DNA of 64,000 nucleotides, from contig NC_092335.1 in the NCBI RefSeq assembly GCF_046630445.1, positions 628,897,501 through 628,961,500 of the forward strand. Reading direction: 5' to 3'. Source of the DNA: Rutidosis leptorrhynchoides (taxonomy: Eukaryota; Streptophyta; Magnoliopsida; Asterales; Asteraceae). Below, piece by piece: positions 50,854-62,818 of the stretch; within the stretch, counting starts at the first letter, position 1; each line of letters begins with the position of its first letter. The position numbers and the translations under genes are program-made. The notes beneath the pieces are model-generated. The model ran no database searches and was not told the origin of the DNA. It worked only from the letters and a program-made list of their open reading frames with translations.

Positions 50854-52698
50854 TGTAACACCGGCAATTTTTTTTTTTATACACAGCGGAAGACTTTAAT
50901 AATAAACACAATATAAGTCACGTCATTACGTTTAAGTTTACACAACGGTGTTACGTTATCACAAAACATTATTTATACAAAAGTCCACATCAGAGATGGG
51001 TTGTCAAACATGTCTTCTGCAATAGCACCCTTCCCGACTAACAGTACCTAAACCTGCAAGGGAAAAATATGTGGGGGATTAGCGCACCGCTAAGTGAATG
51101 GAATCTATCTAACAGATATAGCTTAAGCCACACACAAGCTATATACTAACAACAACACTTGCTAACTACCAACTAGCATACAATAAGACAATACGAGGAT
51201 CGGCGGCTTGTACGAGCACACGACTCCTAGCTGATCGGGCCTGAGTCTACCGATAGTCCCTGCTACTCAATTCACAGTATAGTTATCCAGATGCAGGGGG
51301 TGCATCGTTCACACTATACTCCACAATTAGTAGCCTATGGACCCAACCTCCCCTAGGCACGGTTGACCTCATACGGACTCTAACCTCTCCTAGGCACGGT
51401 CTCGAGTCCCCAGTCTCCCTAGGCCCGACTGGTGCCATTCACACAGTGTACACGTAATTCACATACAACATCAGGCATACTATATTATTCTAACATGGCA
51501 ATTTCTACACTATGCATGGTAAAAGAGTCAACCACAGTAGCATGATATGCTACTTAAACTCTATCCGTAGATAGACCCACTCACCAATTACCAGCAACTG
51601 CTCAGTTATTATTTCTGAGCTTCTTCCTTGTCCTTATCTCCTGAGAACAGCAAAAACCAAGTTAGAATAGTGTTCCCATCAAGATTAGACACACTGACAG
51701 CGAATTATAGCAAATTCATAAAAAAAAATGCGTCCGCTAAAATTTTCAAAATTTACATCATGAACACTAAAATACAAACGGGCAGCATAACGGCTAGAAT
51801 TCCACACTTAGTAAGAATTTCACTGCCTAAGACCATCGGTCGATGGTCCCATCCATCGGCCGATCGTCAACACACCATCGGTCGATGGTCTCTCCCAATC
51901 GGTCGATCGTCAAAATTACATCAGTTGGTCAGAAGTCATACACCATCGGTCGATGGTCCTATCCAACGGCCGATCGTCCCTCACCATCGGTCGATGGTCA
52001 ACGACCATCGGCCGAAGGTAGTTCATCAGCTGCAACAGCAGCAAAGTGACGGGTTTCAACCCAAAATCACCAAATCTCGACTTTAGACACGTTTTTGACC
52101 TCAAAACTGAACACAACTCGTACACTAAACTTTTTGGAACATAAACCCACAACATTCAAACACAAACAACATCAATTTCTACCAATTTGACACAAAACCC
52201 CATTTTCATAAAACTTGACTAAAACACCCATTTTGACACTGATTTGATCACGAAATTAAACAAACTTTACCTTGTTAGAATCACAACAACACAAGGAACG
52301 ATTTGACACTAAAATCAAGCTTCAATTCGAGATCAAATGATTTAGGGTTGAGATGAAGATGGTGAAGTTTAGGTTAGGTGAATGTGTGAGTGAGAGGAAA
52401 GTTCAGGAAACCTCAAGAAAAGAGCTGGTCACTAGCTTATATTTGTGTTAAAACACAATACCCCATCACACACGGGTATTTACCAGTTATCTGATATCTT
52501 TCGCACAAGATTAGGTAACCCCAACGAGGTCCAATTAAAATAAACAAACATGTTCTGGGACCCTTGTCACAAGCTGGTCACAACACAATTATAATAAAAC
52601 ACTAATAAAATAATTAAAATAAAAGCACTTAAGACTTGGCACAAACCCTAAGGGCAAAATAGTCCACTTACAACTAGCCCGGGTTTTGGTCTGTTACA
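50854..52698 (-). mobile_element. 3' LTR of Tekay-type chromovirus
   Basis: 1845 bp, TGTAACAG...GGTGTTACA on the minus strand. It differs from the 5' LTR by about eight substitutions and a T-run length change by eye, roughly 0.5%. It contains the palindrome cluster at 51831-52019. ORFs at 51628-52155 are not genes. Confidence 0.95.
51831..52019. repeat. Cluster of eight short hairpin repeats in the LTR
   Basis: Eight near-copies of CCATCGGTCGATGGTC, alternating between a GATGGTC form (8-bp arms, 2-nt centre) and a CGGCCGATCGTC form. The same cluster is at 58561-58749 in the other LTR, with two differences (58620 and 58697). Confidence 0.92.
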
Positions 52699-52716
52699 AA
52701 TCCACCCCCCTTAAGG
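52699..52716 (-). other. Polypurine tract of Tekay-type element
   Basis: Minus strand CCTTAAGGGGGGTGGATT directly before the TGTAACAG LTR start. Confidence 0.88.
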
Positions 52717-52734
52717 AGATTCCGTCCTCGGAAT

Positions 52735-55700
52735 CTAGTCTTGGTCAAACAAATGAGGGTAGCGGTTTCTCATCAACTCTTCCGTTTCCCACGTAAGATT
52801 AGAACCCAAACTGTGTTTCCACTCAATCAACACCATCGGTATCTCTTTATATCTCAACTTAGTCACCTTTCGGTCAACTACACGGACCGGCTCTTCCACC
52901 AATTTCTTATTCAAATCGACCCTTAAATCTTCTAAAGGAAGAAGTTGCGTTTCATCATCGACTTTACACTTACGAAGATAACACACGTTAAATGTATTAT
53001 GAATACCGGCTAACTCTGGCGGAAGATCTAACACCACAGTCTGATCATTCAACACTTCACTGATCTGGAAAGGACCAATAAATCTCGGTGCTAACTTACC
53101 ACGTTTACCGAATCTGATAACCCCTTTCCACGGCGAAACTTTCAGATACACTCGTTCACCCACATTAAAGGTTACCGGACGTCTACGCGGATCAGCATAC
53201 ATTTTCTGCCTATCTCTAGCGGCTTTCAACTTTTCTCTCGCAATTGCAACTTTTTCGGCTGTCATTTGAACAATTTCGGGACCTGCAAACTGTTTCTCCC
53301 CGGCTTCTAACCAACAAGTCGGAGTTCTGCAACGACGACCGTATAACATTTCATAGGGCGGCATCCCTATACTCGAATGATATGAATTATTATACGCGAA
53401 TTCGACCAACGGTAAATGTATATCCCACGAACCACCGTATTCTAACACACAAGCCCTTAACATATCCTCCAAAGTCTGTATCGATCTTTCACTCTGACCA
53501 TCTGTCTGAGGATGATAAGCTGTACTTAAATTCACACGTGTACCCAAATTCTGTTGAAGACTGTTCCAAAAATTCGACACAAATCTGGAATCTCTGTCTG
53601 AAACGATCGATAATGGCACGCCATGTCGACTAACTATTTCTTTAACATACAATTCGGCTAACTCACTTAACGAAGCTGTTTCACGAGTAGCAAGAAAATG
53701 AGCACTTTTAGTTAGACGATCCACTATTACCCAAATCATATCGTGTCGTTTCTGAGTTCTTGGTAGTTTGGTCACAAAATCCATCGTTATATGTTCCCAT
53801 TTCCACTCTGGAATCTGTAACTGACGTAGCGAACCATAAGGTTTCTGATGTTCTGCCTTCACTTGAGCACATATATGACACTTTTCAACATATCGAGCGA
53901 TATCTGTTTTCATTGTCGGCCACCAATACACTGCTTTCAAATCATGATACATCTTATTACTACCCGGATGTACTGTCAATCTGGATTTGTGAGCTTCCGT
54001 CATGATTAAATCCCTCAAATCTCCAAGCTTAGGCACCCAAACACGATTGTTTAAGGTCTTTAGTCCACGTGAGTCATCAATTAAGTCCACTTTTCGTTTG
54101 GTCATTTGTTCAGATTTAATATGTTCGTCCTCTAAAGCACAGGCCTGAATGGTTTTTAAGCTGTTAATCAAATCTGAAGTTATATTCAAACTAAGAAATT
54201 TCACATTTTCACTTGACTTTTTACGACTTAGCGCATCTGCAACCACATTTGCCTTACCCGGATGGTATTTAATTTCACAGTCGTAATCTTTGATCAACTC
54301 TTACCATCGTCTCTGACGCATATTCAATTCTTTCTGTGAGAAGATATACTGCAAACTCTTGTGATCTGTACATATAACACAATGGGTTCCATACAAATAG
54401 TGTCTCCACAGTTTCAAAGCAAACACTACTGCAGCCATTTCAAGATCATGCACTGGATAATTCTTCTCATGAACTTTCAACTGTCGCGAGGCATAGGCGA
54501 TTACTTTATCTCTTTGCATTAATACACAACCCAACCCGGCATAGGATGCATCACAGTATACCACGAAGTCGTCTGAACCTTCTGGTAAAGCTAACACTGG
54601 TGCCTGACACAGTAGCTGTTTCAAAATCTGAAAAGCCTTTTCCTGTTCATCAGTCCATCGAAAGGCTACATCTTTACGAGTCAACTTAGTCAACGGACCC
54701 GCTAATTTAGAAAAATCTTTGATAAACCTGCGATAATACCCAGCCAATCCCAGAAAACTCTTAATCTCAGTCGGAGTCTTCGGAGAATTCCAATTCATTA
54801 CCGCTTCTATCTTTGTCGGATCAACTTTTATACCCTCGGTACAAATCACATGACCCAAAAACTGCACTTCACGTAACCAAAATTCACACTTTGAAAATTT
54901 TGCAAATAGTTGCTCACGTTTTAACAAGTTCAAAACCAACCTCAGATGTTCAGCATGTTCACTCTCTGTTTTCGAATACACCAATATGTCATCAATAAAC
55001 ACAATCACAAACTTATCTAAGAATGGACGACACACTCTATTCATTAGATCCATGAAGACTGCTGGCGCATTCGTCAACCCAAAAGGCATGACAAGAAATT
55101 CATAATGACCATACCTTGTTCTGAACGCTGTTTTCGGTATATCTGATTCAGCAACACGAACCTGATGATATCCGGATCGTAAGTCTATCTTAGAAAAGAA
55201 TGAAGCACCCTGTAACTGATCGAACAAATCATCTATTCGAGGTAACGGATACTTATTCTTCACTGTTCTTTTGTTCAATTCACGATAATCAATACACATA
55301 CGCATTGACCCATCTTTCTTTTTAACAAACAATACTGGAGCACCCCACGGTGAAGAACTCGGTCGGATAAACCCACGATCTAATAGTTCTTGAATCTGTG
55401 ACATCATTTCACGGATTTCAGATGGCGCTAATCGGTATGGAGCTTTTGCAACTGGAGTTGTTCCAGGAACCAACTCAATCTTATATTCGACTTCCCTTAC
55501 CGGCGGCAGACCTGGTAACTCATCTGGGAACACTTCGGGAAATTCTGATACTACTGGAATATCGGCCACTGCTTTGTTTTCTTTCTTCGCATCAATCACA
55601 TATGCAAGAAATGATTCACAACCCTTTGCCATCGACTTTTTCGCTTTCATCATGGTTATCAACGGAAAATTATACCCGCCCCGCTCCCCCCGGGCCACCA

Positions 55701-57402
55701 CACGGGTTCCATCGATCAAACGAAAGGTAATCATTTTCCTATCGCACTTAATATTAGCCCTAAGCGAGCTCAACCAATCCATTCCTAGTACTACATCAAA
55801 GCTAGGAATAGGTAACACTAAACAAGTCACCGGGAACGACTTCCCTTCGATCTCTATACAAACCCCAGTCACATAGGTTGTGGCGGGTGTGGTCTTACCA
55901 TCAGCTACTTCTACACTAACCGGCTTGGGTAACACAGTAGCTGGTAAATTCAACTTAGCACAGAAATCTAGGGACATAAAACACCTATTGGCACCACAAT
56001 CAAACAATACGCAAGCAGGTATTGAGTTGATTAGAAACATACCGGTGATTACTTCGTCGGTTGCCACATCATTTTCCACCGACATCTGAAAAGCTCTAGC
56101 CTCTGCTGTTGGAGGGTTCTTCCTCTTCTGCCCACTCGAGGCAGTTGACCCTCCAGCTGATGCTGAACGCGCCCCTGACCCTGCCCCGGAACTACCACTT
56201 TTTGACGGATAACTAACTGCACGATGCCCTGGTTTGTGACAAGTCCAACACACACTATTCGGATACGGACATGCTGAAGACTCATGCCCAACAACACCAC
56301 ACTTTAAACATCTTCTTGTAGCCTCAGAACACTGACCACTATGAGAAGATCGACACGTGTGACACCAATTCCCTTTACCTGATCCAGACCCAGAACTACT
56401 CTGACCACTTTTACCCTTCAATTTAAACCCACTAGACTTCTTGAATTTAGATCCTGATTGACCAGATACTTGCCCACCTTGTTGTAGCACATTACCAAAC
56501 ATTCTATTTTTGGCTGCCTGAACATCACTTTCTACCATCTTAGCCATCACAACCACTTGAGACAACGACGTAGCCTTTCTAACAAAAGTTCGGTACTCTG
56601 GTAAAATGATATTAACAAAATGTTGTATACGAGACACTTCGTCTGGCACCCACTGTTGTACAAACCTTAGTTTATCCATATACTTTTCTACTACCTCATC
56701 GATCGTCATTTGAGGTGTCATCTTCATTTCAAGAAACTCAGTCTTGATTCGGTTCATATCAAACGGATTACAGTACTGTTCACACACCTTTCCATGAAAC
56801 TGCTCCCAAGTGATCATACTCACTTGTTCTTTCGGTATACTGGAAATCAAGGAATCCCACCAAATCATAGCCCTACCTTTCAACATTCGACTAGCATATG
56901 TCACTTTCAGCTCGGGTTCACACTGGCACGCTTCAAATACCCTTTCAATTTCTCGCAACCAATTAAGAGTTACAGTCGGATCAGTACTTCCAGAAAACTC
57001 AGAGGGTTTGCAATCACGGAAGTTCTTATAAGTACATCTTTTGGGTGGTTGCATGTAAGGTTGTTGGAACATTTGCATTTGGTACGGGTTCATCATCATG
57101 GGATTTTGGTAAGTAAAAGTGTTTTGTGGTGGCATATAATATTGGTTAGGTATTTCATTCTGAAACTGGTTCTGGTGCACATTAGGTATCGTTTGGGATT
57201 GCGCGGTTGGGAATCCAGGTGGTGTATCTTCATTTCCAGAATGCCTTGCCAATTCAAGCTCATTAATTTTGTCCTCAGCCTCTTTTAGCTTACTTTCTAA
57301 TTGAAGGATGTAACTACTCTGATCATCATCAGACTCAACACCCTCTTCTGGTGCTCTGAATGTTCCAGGGTTAGATGGGCCAGTTGCGTTTCTATCAGCC
57401 AT
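52735..57402 (-). pseudogene. Tekay-type chromovirus gag-pol polyprotein, one in-frame stop
   Basis: Starts at ATG 57402 (MADRNATG). In order: gag core ([19 protein letters not shown]); Cys knuckles, the main one [14 protein letters not shown] plus a second whose last Cys is Tyr ([14 protein letters not shown]); protease with [11 protein letters not shown] and [10 protein letters not shown] ([31 protein letters not shown]); RNase H ([20 protein letters not shown]); integrase with HHCC (HPG...CHIC) and D, D, E in TMDFV, SDRDSRF and QSERSIQ; and a C-terminal chromodomain (VLIEWKH...LTWETEE). The frame is open for about 1550 codons except for one TAA at 54301-54303 in late RNase H. A chromodomain identifies the chromovirus branch, which usually targets heterochromatin. 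Confidence 0.92.
54301..54303 (-). other. Single in-frame stop in Tekay polyprotein
   Basis: The TAA lies between RQRRW and ELIKDYD, inside the RNase H segment. The frame is the same on both sides. It is the only break seen in about 4.67 kb of coding sequence. Confidence 0.9.
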
Positions 57403-57570
57403 ACCTGTGCTACAAAACAGCTTATACAAAAGCTTAGTGGATAACAGTTAGTTCAATCACAACTAACACACGTATGTCCTATTTTCACTTAGCCCCCACT
57501 CCCACAGACATGTTTGACTTGCCTCAGGGTTTGGGAACAAAATACGCGCACGTATTTGCTGCCAAACCAT
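57403..57570 (-). other. Tekay leader
   Basis: About 170 bp between the primer site and the gag ATG, with no gene. Confidence 0.75.
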
Positions 57571-57584
57571 GCTCTGATACCAAC
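57571..57584 (-). other. Primer-binding site, tRNA-iMet type (Tekay element)
   Basis: GTTGGTATCAGAGC on the minus strand, 1 nt from the 5' LTR end. Confidence 0.92.
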
Positions 57585-57585
57585 T

Positions 57586-59428
57586 TGTAACACCGGCCAT
57601 TTTTTTTTATACACAGCGGAAGACTTTAATAATAAACACAATATAAGTCACGTCATTACGTTTAAGTTTACACAACGGTGTTACGTTATCACAAAACATT
57701 ATTTATACAAAAGTCCACATCAGAGTTGGGTTGTCAAACATGTCTTCTGCAATAGCACCCTTCCCGACTAACAGTACCTAAACCTGCAAGGGAAGAATAT
57801 GTGGGGGATTAGCGCACCGCTAAGTGAATGGAATCTATCTAACAGATATAGCTTAAGCCACACACAAGCTATATACTAACAACAACACTTGCTAACTACC
57901 AACTAGCATACAATAAGACAATACGAGGATCGGCGGCTTGTACGAGCACACGACTCCTAGCTGATCGGGCCTGAGTCTACCGATAGTCCCTGCTACTCAA
58001 TTCACAGTATAGTTATCCAGATGCAGGGGGTGCATCGTTCACACTATACTCCACAATTAGTAGCCTATGGACCCAACCTCCCCTAGGCACGGTTGACCTC
58101 ATACGGACTCTAACCTCTCCTAGGCACGGTCTCGAGTCCCCAGTCTCCCTAGGCCCGACTGGTGCCATTCACACAGTGTACACGTAATTCACATACAACA
58201 TCAGGCATACTATATTATTCTAACATGGCAATTTCTACACTATGCATGGTAAAAGAGTCAACCACAGTAGCATGATATGCTACTTAAACTCTATCCGTAG
58301 ATAGACCCACTCACCAATTACCAGCAACTGCTCAGTTATTATTTCTGAGCTTCTTCCTTGTCCTTATCTCCTGAGAACAGCAAAAACCAAGTTAGAATAG
58401 TGTTCCCATCAAGATTAGACACACTGACAGCGAATTATAGCAAATTCATAAAAAAAAATGCGTCCGCTAAAATTTTCAAAATTTACATCATGAACACTAA
58501 AATACAAACGGGCAGCATAACGGCTAGAATTCCACACTTAGTAAGAATTTCACTGCCTAAGACCATCGGTCGATGGTCCCATCCATCGGCCGATCGTCAA
58601 CACACCATCGGTCGATGGTGTCTCCCAATCGGTCGATCGTCAAAATTACATCAGTTGGTCAGAAGTCATACACCATCGGTCGATGGTCCTATCCACCGGC
58701 CGATCGTCCCTCACCATCGGTCGATGGTCAACGACCATCGGCCGAAGGTAGTTCATCAGCTGCAACAGCAGCAAAGTGACGGGTTTCAACCCAAAATCAC
58801 CAAATCTCGACTTTAGACACGTTTTTGACCTCAAAACTGAACACAACTCGTACACTAAACTTTTTGGAACATAAACCCACAACATTCAAACACAAACAAC
58901 ATCAATTTCTACCAATTTGACACAAAACCCCATTTTCATAAAACTTGACTAAAACACCCATTTTGACACTGATTTGATCACGAAATTAAACAAACTTTAC
59001 CTTGTTAGAATCACAACAACACAAGGAACGATTTGACACTAAAATCAAGCTTCAATTCGAGATCAAATGATTTAGGGTTGAGATGAAGATGGTGAAGTTT
59101 AGGTTAGGTGAATGTGTGAGTGAGAGGAAAGTTCAGGAAACCTCAAGAAAAGAGCTGGTCACTAGCTTATATTTGTGTTAAAACACAATACCCCATCACA
59201 CACGGGTATTTACCAGTTATCTGATATCTTTCGCACAAGATTAGGTAACCCCAACGAGGTCCAATTAAAATAAACAAACATGTTCTGGGACCCTTGTCAC
59301 AAGCTGGTCACAACGCAATTATAATAAAACACTAATAAAATAATTAAAATAAAAGCACTTAAGACTTAGCACAAACCCTAAGGGCAAAATAGTCCACTTA
59401 CAACTAGCCCGGGTTTCGGTCTGTTACA
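57586..59428 (-). mobile_element. 5' LTR of Tekay-type chromovirus
   Basis: 1843 bp, nearly identical to 50854-52698. A TATA-like AATATAAGC lies near 59165-59173. If used, transcription would include the hairpin cluster at 58561-58749 in the RNA leader. Confidence 0.95.
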
Positions 59429-59544
59429 CAAAGTTTTGAGAGTTCTCTAGCTTTCTTGAAGATGCCTTCTTTTCTGACGTGGAATGTTTTGTTGCGTTTT
59501 TTGTGATCTTTGATTGGTTCCATTGGTAGTCTTGCACGACCCAT
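59429..59544 (-). pseudogene. Type I (M-gamma-like) MADS-box gene, 5' part with start codon
   Basis: ATG at 59544 begins MGRARLPMEPIKDHKKRNKT, then FHVRKEGIFKKARELSKLC, the N-terminal two thirds of a MADS domain (DNA-binding helix and start of the sheet). The retrotransposon enters directly after codon 38; as it stands the frame reads seven codons into the LTR and stops. The KKRNKTF...KEGIFKKA pattern places it with type I M-gamma proteins rather than type II MIKC. The gene continues at 50848. Upstream AT-rich DNA (59600-59680) offers TATA-like motifs. Confidence 0.87.
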
Positions 59545-60806
59545 GTTTTTTTTTTTTTTGATGAAATTTAGAGAGAGTAAAAATAAAAAAGATGAATAAT
59601 GAGTAGTTAATGAATGAATGAAGATATATGCTACTGTAGTACGTATATATAATGATATATACTCCGTATAAAATCGTATTGGGGTGAACACACTTAATGG
59701 GGGTTAGATGTTTTAAGATTTTGGAATTAGTTTTGGGCCAAACAGATTTTTGTGCCGTTGCCGTACTTGTGTATCAAGGCACAATATAATTAATTAAACG
59801 AGTAAAATGGCTAATATAATCAGATTTTAAGTTATGGAAAAATCTCAGTAGTGTATCGCTACTTTCTACTTTAATAAAATATCAGTATCTAATAATCGCT
59901 ACTTATTTAGTTATTGATAAACCCAAAACTAATACTAAATCATAAAATTTCATTTGTTTAGAGTTTAATTGACTAATGTATTGACGAATTATTTTATATA
60001 CTCCAAATTCTTACATTGATGAATCACCAAAGTCTTTTGGAAGGTAAAACCTCAAAGTTCTACTTTTTTTTTTTTTTTTTTTTTTTTTTAGCAAAACATT
60101 GGATATGACATTAAATCAACCTTCACCAAATCAGTGAAGAATTGATAAACAATTACAATATTATCAAAGTGGGCTTACAATGACTAAATCAACCTTAAAG
60201 TTCTACTTTATGAGACTTAAAATTGATTCATTAATGGAGATTTCGAAGCCTCACCCGTTAAGTTAGACATTGAATGTGTGTGTAGTTTGTCGTATGAGGA
60301 ATTTGTGTTAAAAAAATAATGTGATATTCTATGTTTGTAATTAATAATAGATTGTCAAGTAAATTTTTGTGACTCAATAATTAAGTTTAATTTTGTGACC
60401 CAAACAATTTGAAATTTTGGCTCCGCTTCTGAATCAGATTGTGTTTTAAAAGATAAAATCATAATATTGGATTGGGAAAACAGTAATAAATAATTAATTA
60501 GTATAAATTTATTTAAAGGGGGGAAGAATTTGTCAAAATTTTAAAAAAAAGTCAAAGTTACAAATTATGTTAGTAGAGTATAGAAGTGCCATGAGCGAGG
60601 ATTGAACATCGGTCACTTAGGCCGGTAAAAACATATGTTGATCTTTGAGAGTAAGTCAATATGTGAATCTGCATACGAGAAAATAGCAAGATGTCGTCGA
60701 TATATAATTTTGGATTAGTATGTTTTGTGATTGCAGTCTTTGTACGGATCCGCTCACATCTGAAGACCACTTAGCTAGATTAAAATTTGAATTGAATCCT
60801 ACCTGA

Positions 60807-60842
<36 letters not shown>

Positions 60843-61007
60843 TATATTATGTTGATCCAATCCAACCAACAACATTTGGTTGAGTTTTCGCAAAATGTAT
60901 CATTAAAATTAAAAATAAATATAAATATATACACTTATATTATCACATGAATAGTTAGTTATACATATTAATAGACCATATCTTTATATATTTTGTATCG
61001 GATATAT
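59545..61007. other. MADS-gene 5' flank
   Basis: No gene is seen. It holds T14 before the start codon, a T run at 60065-60089, a (TA)n at 60812-60840, and blocks shared with 40575-41700 (60420-60990). A 110-bp stretch at 60640-60750 is absent from the other copy. Confidence 0.7.
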
Positions 61008-61168
61008 TGTAAGAAACATTTAGCACGTTGTTAGCAAGTCAACTATTATAAATTAAATATGTGTATATTAGCCTAAAATAGAAGATAGTGGTTACTATGT
61101 ATACTTTGTATCATCGGCTATATATGCCACAGATTATTTGAGAATAAAGCAACGATCATCATCTTTCA
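61008..61168 (+). mobile_element. Possible short 5' LTR of copia element
   Basis: Runs from tgtaagaa to ctttca, 161 bp, with TATA-like ctatatatgcc (61118) and a downstream AATAAA (61143), the compact layout of short copia LTRs. The following tgatatcaccct is only a poor match to the initiator-Met primer site. No second LTR is in the window to confirm the ends. Confidence 0.4.
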
Positions 61169-61252
61169 TGATATCACCCTAATCTCACGATCCTATCCTT
61201 CTTCTTCTTCTCTACAAACCGCAATTTTTTCCTCTTCTCAAATTCAATTCCA

Positions 61253-62358
61253 ATGGCAGAAACAAACAAGTTCCACTCTGTAATCACAGTCACAAATATC
61301 AAAAACACAATCCCTGTCACTCTAGACATGGACACCAGCAAATACATGTCTTGGGTAACCTTATTCAAAACCCATTGTCGTGTTTATCAGGTGCTTGATC
61401 ATATCATCCCCAAATCACAAACCACTGAATCATCATCGACTACAATCAACACCACCCCTAATTCGATTGTCAACAAAGAGACGTGCGATCGATTGGACCC
61501 CATCGTGCTCCAATGGATCTACGGGACTATCTCAATTGACATGTTGGATAATATCTTAAAACTTGATAAGACGGCTCCAGATGCGGTTACCGCATCAAGT
61601 CAATTTTTGAAGACAACAAAAACTCTCATGATGTTCATCTTTGGCACAAAATTCTCCAATATTCGACTAGACAGCTATCCAAATGTGACTGCATATTGCC
61701 AAGCTCTCAAGACAATTGACGATGAACTAGCAGATGTTGGTCCCTCACTTGAAGAAGACCATATCATTTTGCAGCTTATCATTGGGTTAAATAACAACTA
61801 TGATCATGTTGGTTCTCAAATCTCTAATACTAAACCCTTACCTTCGTTCTACGAAGCTCGCTCAACCCTAATCATGGAGGAATCATGCAAACAGCAACAA
61901 GTCGCCAACACACCCGTTACTCAAACAGATACTGTTCTTATGGTCAATTACTCGCAAAATTCATCTTCAATTAGCAACAATCGTAACCCCAATTCATTTA
62001 ATCGGGGTCATGGTCGTGGATCATACAATGGTTCATCTCGTGGTAATAACCGAGGAAGAAATTCCAATTACAGAGGGAGAGGAAATCCTCGTCCCTATTT
62101 TGGTACTACAAATGGGCCTCCGCAATGGGCTTTTAAACCATGGACAGGTCAACTAACCCATTGGAGTCCATATCCCTGTCCCTATCTCACTACCACCATG
62201 AACAGGCCCAATGGAACTCAAGGCTCATATCACGGAATATTCGGCCCACATCCACAGTCTTCTTATGCTAATTCAGTGGCATCTACGCCTACTGACATTG
62301 ACTCCGCCATGTATACTATGAGCTTGAGTCCTCCAGACAACAATTGGTATATGGACAC
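61253..62358 (+). pseudogene. Ty1/copia gag and protease start
   Basis: ATG 61253. The gag core is of the UBN2/copia type (KYMSWVTLFKTHCRVYQVLDH, DRLDPIVLQWIYGTIS, YCQALKTIDDELADVG, LIIGLNNNYDHV), followed by a Gly/Arg/Asn-rich RNA-binding stretch (RGHGRGSYNGSSRGNNRGR) in place of a Cys knuckle. It then runs into the protease active site at NNWYMDT, where a MITE interrupts it. The gag itself has no stop over 369 codons. Confidence 0.85.
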
Positions 62359-62810
62359 TAGGGGTGTTCATTTTCGGATATCCGAAATTCGGATATCCGA
62401 ATTTTTGGATATCCGAAAATTCGGATAGTGAAAAACCCCATCCGAAATTCGAATCCGAAATTTCGGATATCCGATTTTCGGGTATCCGAAATTTCGGATT
62501 CGGATATCGGATTATCCGAATATCCGATATTTTTGAAGAACTTCGAATATTTTCGGATAATTTTTCAGATATTCGGATAATTTTCGGATATTTCAGATAT
62601 TTTTCGGATATTTTTCGAATATTTCGGATATTTTTCGGATTTTTTCGGATTTTTTAGAAATTTTCGGATATTCGGATATCCGAAAATTTTAAAAACTCCA
62701 TCCGATATCCGAATCCGAAAAATCGGATATCCGATTTTCGGATATTTTCGGATTCGAATTTCGGATAATTAGGATTCGGATTTCGGATTCGGATATTTTG
62801 AACACCCCTA
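62359..62810. mobile_element. hAT-type MITE inside copia protease
   Basis: 452 bp with 12-bp terminal inverted repeats TAGGGGTGTTCA/TGAACACCCCTA, flanked by a perfect 8-bp target duplication ATGGACAC (62351-62358 and 62811-62818), the hAT signature. The inside is built from ggatatccgaa/ttcggat units with extensive self-complementarity. It encodes nothing. Confidence 0.92.
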
Positions 62811-62818
62811 ATGGACAC

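Noticed and set aside
51628..52155. Short ORFs in the Tekay LTR, on both strands and repeated at 58358-58885
   Set aside because: They are translations of the palindrome cluster inside the LTRs.
52735..54297. Separate integrase gene with its own start
   Set aside because: It is the same frame as gag-pol after one stop codon; the apparent start is a TTG leucine codon, not ATG.
53244..57288. Several plus-strand ORFs of 60-190 codons
   Set aside because: Antisense shadows of the Tekay gag-pol frame.
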